64,000 nucleotides of DNA from Elusimicrobiota bacterium (GTDB taxonomy: Bacteria; Elusimicrobiota; Elusimicrobia; UBA1565): positions 310,001 through 374,000 of the forward strand of contig JBAZVI010000002.1 of the NCBI GenBank assembly GCA_041660925.1, read 5' to 3'. Shown piece after piece: positions 1-6,180 of the stretch. Numbering within the stretch: the first letter of the stretch is position 1; each line of letters opens with the position of its first letter. Under the pieces are notes generated by a model that saw only the letters and a list, made by a program, of their open reading frames with translations, was not told the origin of the DNA and did not search any database. The translations under genes were made by a program, and so were the position numbers.

Positions 1-2
1 TC

Positions 3-671
3 GTCAAGGCCGCGCCGGACCCGGCGGCGCCGCGCGGGCTGAAGGCCGTCTGGGCGGACCTGAAAGAGGGCGCGCGCACGATCCATTCCTCTCCGATGAT
101 CATGTGGGGAGCGGCCGCGATCATCCTCCCCTTGATCGTCCACCGCCTCATGGAGTCGCTGCTCATCCCCGTCTTCGCGAAGGCCGTCCTGCTCGCGCCG
201 GCCAAGGCCGCCTGGATGACGACGGCGTCGAACGCCGGGGAGCTCCTCGGCGCGCTCGTGCTCTCGCGCTCCATGAAGAAGGACCATCCGCCGCACTCGG
301 CTTTCTGGGTGCGACTTCTGGCGCTCGGTCTCGTGGGACTGTGGGCGTTCAGCATCTCTCCGACCCTCTGGACCATCCTTCCCTTCATCACCCTCAGCCG
401 GGTGACCTGGGCGGCGAGCGACCTGAGCCTGCGAGGGAAGCTCCAGTCGGCCATCTCCCCCGACAAGCGCGGCCGCACCTTCGGTCTGATCACCGCGGTG
501 ACCTTCGTCCTCATCGTCGCCTCGTCGCTGGGGCTCGGGATGCTCATGGACGCCTTCCCCATCTCCGCCGTCTACATCGGGGTCAACGTCGTGCTGACTC
601 TGCTCGCCCTCGTGCTCCTGAAAGCCTCCTTCCCCCTCGCGGAGAAGAAGGTCTCCCTCAAGAAATCCTGA
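3..671 (+). CDS. MFS-type transporter, C-terminal part
   Basis: This is the C-terminal part of a multi-pass membrane protein; the frame is open to the left edge, so the N-terminus lies outside the window. About 220 residues are visible. They contain at least five hydrophobic segments separated by short basic loops, and a DKRGRTFGL-type cytoplasmic loop (DxxxRGRxxG pattern) that is typical of the central or C-terminal half of major facilitator proteins. The C-terminus is lysine-rich (EKKVSLKKS). The substrate cannot be read from this part. It ends in TGA ten bases before the convergent stop of the spermidine synthase gene. MFS membership is moderately sure. Confidence 0.6.
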   Translation, partial: VKAAPDPAAPRGLKAVWADLKEGARTIHSSPMIMWGAAAIILPLIVHRLMESLLIPVFAKAVLLAPAKAAWMTTASNAGELLGALVLSRSMKKDHPPHSAFWVRLLALGLVGLWAFSISPTLWTILPFITLSRVTWAASDLSLRGKLQSAISPDKRGRTFGLITAVTFVLIVASSLGLGMLMDAFPISAVYIGVNVVLTLLALVLLKASFPLAEKKVSLKKS

Positions 672-680
672 CGGCTCCGT

Positions 681-1538
681 TCAGAGCCCGAGGGCGTCTT
701 TCTGGAACTGCGGCAGTTGGAAGGCCGCGGAGTGGATCCCCGCGTTGTAGTAGCGGAACTTCAGCCCCGAACGCGCGACGCGCGCGGGACGGAAGCCCTT
801 GAGGGGGTCGAGGCGGTCGGAGGCGAAGGAGAACGACCAGAGGCCTCCGGGGTAGGTCTGGTTCGAGAAGTTGTAGAAGCGGACCTTGCGGAAGACGGAG
901 CGCAGGACCTTCGCGAGCCCCCGCTGGGCCTCGGCCTCGTAGAAGGGCGATTCCGCCTGCGAGACGACGACGCCTCCCGGGCGCAGCGCGCGGCGGACGT
1001 CGGAGTAGAACTTCCTCCCGAAGAGCGGAGCGGCCGGCCCGATGGGGTCGGTGGAGTCGACGATGACCGCGTCGAAGCGCTCCCGGGTTCTCGCGACGTA
1101 GCGCACGCCGTCCCCGATGACGACCTGGGCGCGGCGGTCGTCGAGCGCCGCCGCGGTCTGCGGGAGGTGGCGGCGGCAGGCGTCGATGACCAGCCGGTCG
1201 ATCTCCACGAGGACGCAGCGTTCGACGCCCGGATGGCGCAGGACCTCGCGGACGGTGCCGCCGTCGCCTCCCCCGATGACGAGGACGCGCCGCGGGGCCG
1301 GGTGCGTGAAGAGCGGGACGTGGGCGATCATCTCGTGGTAGACCGCTTCGTCGGCCTCGCTGAGCATGACGAGCCCGTCGTTGAGCAGCATGCGCCCGAG
1401 CGCGGTCTCGACGATGGCGACGTCCTGGAAGCGGCTGCGTCCTGAGAAGAGCACGCCCTTCGCGCGGAAGCCCAGCTGCACGCCGGCGCGGTGGCGCTCC
1501 GTCACCCAGAGGTCGGCCGTCGGGCCCGTGGTCTTCAT
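681..1538 (-). CDS. speE: Spermidine (polyamine aminopropyl) synthase
   Basis: This enzyme transfers the aminopropyl group of decarboxylated S-adenosylmethionine to a diamine, normally putrescine to spermidine. The 285-residue length is normal for the family. The decarboxylated-AdoMet site is visible as VLVIGGGDGG (about residue 85), followed by an acidic VEID strand end. The catalytic loop VDSTDPIGPA (about residue 155) carries the conserved aspartates, and an aromatic-rich C-terminal part has the YPGGLWSF segment of spermidine synthases. The ATG overlaps the stop of the upstream AdoMet decarboxylase gene as ATGA, so the two are translationally coupled and form a two-gene polyamine module. 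Which diamine is used cannot be told from sequence. Confidence 0.93.
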   Translation of the reverse strand: MKTTGPTADLWVTERHRAGVQLGFRAKGVLFSGRSRFQDVAIVETALGRMLLNDGLVMLSEADEAVYHEMIAHVPLFTHPAPRRVLVIGGGDGGTVREVLRHPGVERCVLVEIDRLVIDACRRHLPQTAAALDDRRAQVVIGDGVRYVARTRERFDAVIVDSTDPIGPAAPLFGRKFYSDVRRALRPGGVVVSQAESPFYEAEAQRGLAKVLRSVFRKVRFYNFSNQTYPGGLWSFSFASDRLDPLKGFRPARVARSGLKFRYYNAGIHSAAFQLPQFQKDALGL

Positions 1539-2497
1539 CGTCGGAACCTCACTTCGTACGCGGGGCTCGGCTCCTTCTGGGGCCGGTGGAAGCGCTGGTA
1601 GCGGACCTCGTAGCCGCAGCCGAGATACTCGCTGCTCTCCCCGCGGCTCGAGTAGCCCAGACGCGCGGGGACGCCGCTGCGCGCCGGCATCTGGAAGAGG
1701 ACGAGGTCGAAGGTGCGCGGCTCGAAGATGCTGAGGACCTTCTCGAGGGTGTCGCCGTAGGCGCGCGCGCCGAGCGGGACGTTGGTCTCGAAGCTCACGT
1801 AGGAGCCGGACTCCTCGGGGGTCACGTGGACGGTGTAGTACTGGCGGCGCCGGATGGCGTTGAGGGAGTAGCCCATCGGGCGGAAGAGGTGGTCGTCGAC
1901 CTGGAAGCCCGGGAAGATCTCGCGCACGTCGGTGCGGCTCTGGATGTAGGAAAGGTTGTGGCGCGAGCCGGAGCAGAAGATGTCGCGCGCGCGCGGGCTG
2001 ATGTCGTGCATCAGGATCTCGAGGGTCGTGTCGCGCATCTCCGGGTCGTAGGGTCGGCGGAGGTGGAAGAGGTAGACGTGGTGCTCGTCCTGAGGGCCGA
2101 AGCGCAGGGCCCGGCCGCGCAGGCGGCGGTCGAGGAGCGCCGCGTCGGCGTAGAAGCTGGAGCGCTGGTAGTGCGGGAAGAGCTCGTTCTTGCGCTCGTA
2201 GATGAGGGAGAGGATGCGGCGCGAGGGGATGCGCTCGAGCATCTTCACGACGGCCTTCGCCAGGGTCGTGCGGCCGCAGGTGAACATCAGGACCCGGTCG
2301 TCGTAGACGAAGAGGCTGGACTCGGAGAGGAGGTAGGCGTCGCAGTCGTCGTTGGAGACCTTGGAAAGGATCTTCGCGTCGGCTTTCGCGACGACGGAGC
2401 CCCACCAGGCGGTCCCGAGGCTCCGCAGCCGCGGCCCCTTGGGCGAGACGACCAGTTCGACCTTCTTCTCAGGTCCTTCGAAGTACAATTCTTCCAC
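1535..2497 (-). CDS. Eukaryotic-type S-adenosylmethionine decarboxylase (pyruvoyl enzyme)
   Basis: This enzyme decarboxylates S-adenosylmethionine to supply the aminopropyl donor for the adjacent synthase. It resembles the long eukaryotic (human AMD1-like) class, not the short bacterial SpeD. The motifs line up over the whole length: FEGPEK near the N-terminus (E7 and E10 correspond to human E8 and E11), LSESSLFV with the Glu59-Ser60 self-cleavage site that makes the pyruvoyl group, FTCGRTTL with catalytic Cys74, LFRPMGYS (F205, S211), YTVHVTPE (H224), and SYVSFETN. At 320 residues it is close to the eukaryotic length. The GTG start at 2497 fits the family N-terminus (MEELYFEGPE), although the frame is open further upstream. 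It overlaps speE as ATGA. The identification is strong; how the gene came to be here (old bacterial branch or transfer) is open. Confidence 0.92.
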   Translation of the reverse strand: MEELYFEGPEKKVELVVSPKGPRLRSLGTAWWGSVVAKADAKILSKVSNDDCDAYLLSESSLFVYDDRVLMFTCGRTTLAKAVVKMLERIPSRRILSLIYERKNELFPHYQRSSFYADAALLDRRLRGRALRFGPQDEHHVYLFHLRRPYDPEMRDTTLEILMHDISPRARDIFCSGSRHNLSYIQSRTDVREIFPGFQVDDHLFRPMGYSLNAIRRRQYYTVHVTPEESGSYVSFETNVPLGARAYGDTLEKVLSIFEPRTFDLVLFQMPARSGVPARLGYSSRGESSEYLGCGYEVRYQRFHRPQKEPSPAYEVRFRR

Positions 2498-2513
2498 ACC
2501 CCCACGCAGTATA
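2498..2513 (-). promoter_or_regulatory. Putative promoter -10 (TATACT) of the polyamine operon
   Basis: TATACT (minus strand 2513-2508) lies 10 nt before the GTG start of the AdoMet decarboxylase gene. No good -35 hexamer is seen. Transcription would begin within a few bases of the start codon, so the mRNA would have almost no leader. Confidence 0.4.
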
Positions 2514-2578
2514 GTCGACCCGATTTGCGTCCCGCCTATTCTATAAAAATGCGCGCACGCCCGGCGCGCCGGATGTCG

Positions 2579-2590
2579 TAGAATCGAAGG
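2579..2590 (+). promoter_or_regulatory. Leaderless-type promoter of the HD-domain gene
   Basis: TAGAAT (2579-2584) is followed by exactly 6 nt and then the ATG at 2591. This -10 position places the transcription start at the start codon. The same TANNNT-N6-start arrangement occurs at five other unit-leading genes in this window. Confidence 0.5.
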
Positions 2591-3157
2591 ATGACCGAAC
2601 TCCTCCAGCGCCCGCGCGCCCTCGAGCTGCTCCATGCCCACGTGCAGGCGGAGAACATGCGCCGCCACTGCCTCGCCTCGGAAGCCGTGCTGCGCGCCCT
2701 CGCGCGCCGCTTCGGCGAGGACGAGGAGCTCTGGGGCATCGCCGGCCTCCTCCACGACGTGGACATCGAACTCACGGGCGCGGACCCGAAGGTCCACGGG
2801 ATCAAAGGGGCCGAGATGCTGGCGGCCGCCGGCTATCCCTCCGCGCTCGTCGAGGCGGTGCGCCTGCACAACGACAAGGCGACCGGGCAGGGCCGCAGCG
2901 AGCGCTTCCACGTCGCCCTCGCGGCCGGCGAGACCCTCACGGGGCTCATCACCGCCACGGCCCTCGTCTATCCCGACAAGAAGCTCTCCAGCGTGAAGGC
3001 GAAGTCGGTGGTCAAACGCATGAAGGAGAAGGCCTTCGCGGCCTCGGTGGACCGCGCGGTCATCCTCGAGTGCGAGAAGATCGGGGTCCCGCTCCCCGAG
3101 TTCGCCGAGCTCGGCCTCGCCGCCATGCAGGGCATCGCCGGGGAGCTCGGCCTCTGA
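2591..3157 (+). CDS. HD-domain (HDIG-type) putative phosphohydrolase
   Basis: This is a small 188-residue soluble protein of the HD metal-dependent phosphohydrolase superfamily. It has the conserved histidine (MRRHC near residue 20), the HD doublet in GLLHDVD (about residue 56), a downstream histidine in KVHGIKGAE and another in RLHND (about residue 95). These are the metal ligands expected of an HDIG protein. The C-terminal third is helical and rich in lysine and glutamate, with no recognised domain. Proteins of this compact type are usually annotated as HDIG-domain proteins with unknown substrate. The gene is divergent from the polyamine operon and its end overlaps the next small gene. Confidence 0.85.
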   Translation: MTELLQRPRALELLHAHVQAENMRRHCLASEAVLRALARRFGEDEELWGIAGLLHDVDIELTGADPKVHGIKGAEMLAAAGYPSALVEAVRLHNDKATGQGRSERFHVALAAGETLTGLITATALVYPDKKLSSVKAKSVVKRMKEKAFAASVDRAVILECEKIGVPLPEFAELGLAAMQGIAGELGL

Positions 3158-3333
3158 AGGGCCTCCAGTCGATCGAGTTGTCTTGTCCGTACTGCGGAGA
3201 GACCATCGAGCTCGCGGTGGAGCCCCTGCCCTCTCTTCAACGCTACATAGAGGATTGCAGCGTCTGCTGTCACCCCCTCCAGCTCGAGGTGACCCCTGGG
3301 GATCCCCCCTCGGTGAGCGCCTCGAGGGCCTGA
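3154..3333 (+). CDS. CPXCG-motif cysteine-rich small protein, putative CTG start
   Basis: This 59-residue protein has two zinc-ribbon-like knuckles, SCPYCGETIEL near the N-terminus and YIEDCSVCCHPLQL in the middle. That pattern defines the CPXCG family of small bacterial proteins, whose function is unknown. The family begins about 6-10 residues before the first cysteine. The only start candidates there are CTG at 3154, which overlaps the HD gene stop as CTGA, and TTG at 3178. CTG is preferred because a GGGGAG sequence lies 8 nt upstream and because two other genes in the window show the same CTGA junction. The next upstream ATG lies deep inside the HD gene. Confidence 0.75.
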   Translation: MKGLQSIELSCPYCGETIELAVEPLPSLQRYIEDCSVCCHPLQLEVTPGDPPSVSASRA

Positions 3334-3438
3334 ATCCTCCACAGCCGTCAATATAGGTCCTTGGACCTACTCGTAACGCTTCCATCGGTCCCGTGAGGTC
3401 TGGGTCCGCGGGACCCATACTGAAGCCGGAGGTGGTTC

Positions 3439-4836
3439 ATGAAAACGACCCGGCTGTCGTGCGTCCTCGTCGCGGCGTTCATCTTCGCCGCGTGCAAACC
3501 GGACGGCGGGAACGAGCAGGGCAGGAACGGGACCCCGCAGAACACGAAAGCAGGGACGGCGCAGGCCCCCCAGGCCGCGCAGGAACGGCTCGCCGCGGCT
3601 CCGAGCGCGGCGGTCGAGCGCAAAGACCTTCCCGTCCCGGCCGCCCGGTCCGCGGCCGCGACCCCCTCCGCGGAGACCTCGGCCGCCGGGGAACGCGTCA
3701 AGGAAGAGGCGGGGCTCCGCTTCGACGGTTCGACGGAGAAGCCCGCTGCTCAGGAACTCGCCCGGCTCGCCGGCGGCGACGGCCCCGCGGTGAAGCCCGA
3801 AGGCTCTGACGAGGAGGACCGCGCCCGCGCGGTCGCGGAGCTCACCGCCTCGACCTCTCCCGCGCTCGCGCTCGACGACCCCTCCCGCGCGCCCGCCGCG
3901 CCCGTACCCTCCGCTCCGCAGGGCCCTTCGCTGCTGGAGCAGGCGGCGCAGGTCATGAAGGAGGACGTCCTGAAGCCCGCGAAGGAGTTCGCGGCGAAGC
4001 TGGGGCAGGAGGCCGTGGCGCTCTGCGACGGAGCCCGGGAACGGGCCGCCGGGGCCTACGCGGCGGCGAAGGATAAGGCCGTGGAGCTCGCGCTCGCCGC
4101 CAAGGAGAAGACGGCCGAGCTCGCCGCCGCCGCCGAAGCGAAGGCCCTCGAGGCCGCCGCCATGCTCAAGCGCAAGGGCGTCGAGTACGCTGCGGCGTTC
4201 AAGGAGCGCGCCGCCGAGGCGCTGCGCGCGTCGACGGAGTTCGCTTCCAGGGTGAAGGACGACACCGTCGCGGTCGTCGTCGCCGCGAAGGGCAGGGCCG
4301 TCGAGCTCGCTTCGACGGCGAAGGAGAAGACGGTCGAACTCGCGGCCGCGGCCAAGGAGAAGACCGCGGTAGTCGTCGAAAAGACCGGGGAGGTCCTTGT
4401 CGCGATGAAGGACAAGGTCGTGGAGGTCGCCGTCGCCGCCAAGGATAAGACGGTCGAGCTCGCCGTCGCCGCCAAGGACAAGACGGTCGAGCTCGCCGTT
4501 GCGGCGAAGGACAAGACCGTCGAGCTCGCCGTCGCCGCCAAGGATAAGACGGTCGAACTCGCCGTCGCGGCGAAGGACAAGACCGTCGAGCTCGCCGTCG
4601 CCGCTAAGGATAAGACGGTCGAGCTTGCCGCCGCGGCGAAGGAGAAGACCGTCGAGGTCGCCGGCCGGATCAAGACGGGAGTCATCGACGCGGCCGCTCA
4701 AGCGAAGGCCGCCCTCACGGACGGCACCGCCCAGGTCACTCAGACCGCGCGCGGGCTGCTCGACGGAGCACGGAGCCGCTGGCAGAACTTCCTGGGGAAG
4801 CCGGTCTCGAAGGACGCGCTGGTCCTCGCGAAGTAA
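3439..4836 (+). CDS. Lipoprotein with LEA-like 11-residue repeats
   Basis: This is a 465-residue protein with a lipoprotein signal peptide (basic start, hydrophobic run, lipobox IFAAC at about residues 16-20), so it is predicted to be lipid-anchored in the envelope. Residues 21-150 are low-complexity, rich in alanine, proline, glutamate and lysine. From about residue 160 onward the sequence is almost entirely built of alanine/lysine/glutamate/valine 11-mers such as AAKDKTVELAV, predicted to form a long amphipathic or coiled helix. Eleven-residue periodicity with Lys/Glu/Ala resembles group 3 LEA and apolipoprotein-like helices. LEA proteins are linked to desiccation or membrane protection, but that role here is inference. 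GGAGG lies about 7 nt before the ATG, so this gene has a normal ribosome binding site. Confidence 0.75.
   Translation: MKTTRLSCVLVAAFIFAACKPDGGNEQGRNGTPQNTKAGTAQAPQAAQERLAAAPSAAVERKDLPVPAARSAAATPSAETSAAGERVKEEAGLRFDGSTEKPAAQELARLAGGDGPAVKPEGSDEEDRARAVAELTASTSPALALDDPSRAPAAPVPSAPQGPSLLEQAAQVMKEDVLKPAKEFAAKLGQEAVALCDGARERAAGAYAAAKDKAVELALAAKEKTAELAAAAEAKALEAAAMLKRKGVEYAAAFKERAAEALRASTEFASRVKDDTVAVVVAAKGRAVELASTAKEKTVELAAAAKEKTAVVVEKTGEVLVAMKDKVVEVAVAAKDKTVELAVAAKDKTVELAVAAKDKTVELAVAAKDKTVELAVAAKDKTVELAVAAKDKTVELAAAAKEKTVEVAGRIKTGVIDAAAQAKAALTDGTAQVTQTARGLLDGARSRWQNFLGKPVSKDALVLAK
4408..4671 (+). repeat. In-frame 33-bp tandem repeats (eight units)
   Basis: Eight consecutive 33-nt units start at 4408, 4441, 4474, 4507, 4540, 4573, 4606 and 4639. 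They encode KDKTVELAVAA with small changes in the first and last two units. Neighbouring copies alternate between two codon versions (AAGGATAAGACGGTC and AAGGACAAGACCGTC), which suggests either duplication of a 66-bp pair or silent drift under selection for the peptide. Confidence 0.9.
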
Positions 4837-4846
4837 GACGCCGCCC

Positions 4847-4874
4847 GGCGGCCGGGGAAAGCTCCCCGTCCGCC
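4847..4874. terminator. GC-rich hairpin between convergent genes
   Basis: A 12-bp stem (one mismatch) with a 4-nt loop lies between the lipoprotein stop and the convergent permease stop. It has no T-tract on either side. It may slow or end transcription from both directions, but it is not a classical intrinsic terminator. Confidence 0.35.
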
Positions 4875-4881
4875 GGCCTCG

Positions 4882-6180
4882 TCAGGGCCGTTCGGTCCGG
4901 CAGTCCTGCGGGTCGCGGGGCACGCCCACGGAGAGCAGGAAGTTCAAGGCGAGCGCCAGCAGGGTCCCGAACGCGATCCCCGCGATGTTGACCCCCGCGA
5001 CCGTCACGCCCTTGACCCCGAGGCCCGTGGCGGCGATCAGCGAGGTCCCGGCGACCACCAGGTTCCGGTGGTCGTGGAAGTCCACTCCGGCGTCCATCCA
5101 GATGCGCACTCCCATGAGCGCGATGAGGCCGTAGAGGATGAGCGTGACTCCCCCGAGCACCGGAGAGGGGATGGACTGGATGAGGGCCCCGAACTTCGGG
5201 CAGAGTCCCAGGAGTATCGCCATGCACGCCGCCGCGACGAAGTTCCAGGTGCTGAAGACGCGGGTGATGGCCATCACCCCCATGTTCTCCGCATAGGTCG
5301 TCTGCGGCGTGCCGCCGCCGAGCGCCGAGATGAAGCTCGCGCAGGCGTCGCCGAGGTAGGCGCGCCCGAGGTGCGGGTTCAGGTCGCGCTTCATGAAGCC
5401 GGAGATGGCCTCGATGTGCCCCTTGTTCTCGGCCACGAGCACCACGAAGACGGGCGCGATGACGAACAGGGCCCGGAGGCTGTAGACGGGGCTCTGAAAG
5501 GGCGGCAGGCCCAGCCAGGGCGCCTCGCGCAGCTCCTGCAGGATCCCCGGGTCGAGGATGCCGGTCGCCGCAGAGAGCGCGTAGCCGGCGATGACGCCGG
5601 TGAGGATGGGGAGCAACCGCAGCAGGCCGCGCCCGTGGATGGAGACCAGGGCGGCGGTGAGGAAGGTCGTGACGGCCACGCTCAGCCGGAGGAGGTCTCC
5701 CATGTCGTCGAGCGCGAACTCCGCGTTGAGGGCGTTGCCGACCGCCGAGGACGCGAGGTTGAGCCCGATGATGGCCACGACCGTCCCCGTCACGATCGGC
5801 GGCATGAGCCGGTCGATCCAGCGCGAGCCCCAGCGCAGCGTGGCCGCGCCGGCGAGGGCGTAGAGCACGGCGGCCGCGGCGATGCCGAAGAGGGCCTCGG
5901 GGATGCGCGCGGGGTCCCCGGCGGTGACGGCGAGCACGGGGCCGATGAAGGCGAAGCTCGAGCCCAGGTAGCTCGGAACCTTGAAGTCGGTGATGAAGAT
6001 GAAGACGAGCGTTCCGACGCCCGAGAAGAAGAGCGCGACCTGCGGGTTGAAGCCCATGAGGATGGGCGCGAGGACGGTGGCTCCGAACATCGCCACGACG
6101 TGCTGCATGCCGAGCGGGATGAGGCGGGCGAGCGGCAGGCGGTCTTCGGGGTAGTAGGTCTTGTGGTTGCGGTCGGTCAT
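4882..6180 (-). CDS. uraA: NCS2-family uracil/xanthine permease
   Basis: This 432-residue membrane protein imports a nucleobase, most likely uracil, with protons. It has the NCS2 (UraA/UapA) architecture of about 14 segments. The N-terminal GMQHVVAMFGATVLAPIL is typical of UraA, and the signature region near residues 235-290 reads ENKGHIEAI followed by GGGTPQTTYAEN. Those acidic residues correspond to the substrate-binding glutamates of UraA. The ATG overlaps the stop of the upstream HEAT protein as ATGA and has AGGAG before it, making it the last gene of the long complex I transcription unit. Uracil is the best guess; xanthine or another base is possible. Confidence 0.9.
   Translation of the reverse strand: MTDRNHKTYYPEDRLPLARLIPLGMQHVVAMFGATVLAPILMGFNPQVALFFSGVGTLVFIFITDFKVPSYLGSSFAFIGPVLAVTAGDPARIPEALFGIAAAAVLYALAGAATLRWGSRWIDRLMPPIVTGTVVAIIGLNLASSAVGNALNAEFALDDMGDLLRLSVAVTTFLTAALVSIHGRGLLRLLPILTGVIAGYALSAATGILDPGILQELREAPWLGLPPFQSPVYSLRALFVIAPVFVVLVAENKGHIEAISGFMKRDLNPHLGRAYLGDACASFISALGGGTPQTTYAENMGVMAITRVFSTWNFVAAACMAILLGLCPKFGALIQSIPSPVLGGVTLILYGLIALMGVRIWMDAGVDFHDHRNLVVAGTSLIAATGLGVKGVTVAGVNIAGIAFGTLLALALNFLLSVGVPRDPQDCRTERP

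Noticed and set aside
3354..3417. Two short palindromes (TAGGTCC-TT-GGACCTA and TGGGTCC-GCG-GGACCCA) as a terminator
   Set aside because: No T-run follows either stem; they are short and could be operator-like or chance in GC-rich DNA.
4408..4671. Direct repeats that might suggest a CRISPR-like or satellite array
   Set aside because: The 33-bp units are contiguous, without spacers, and stay in frame inside a lipoprotein gene.
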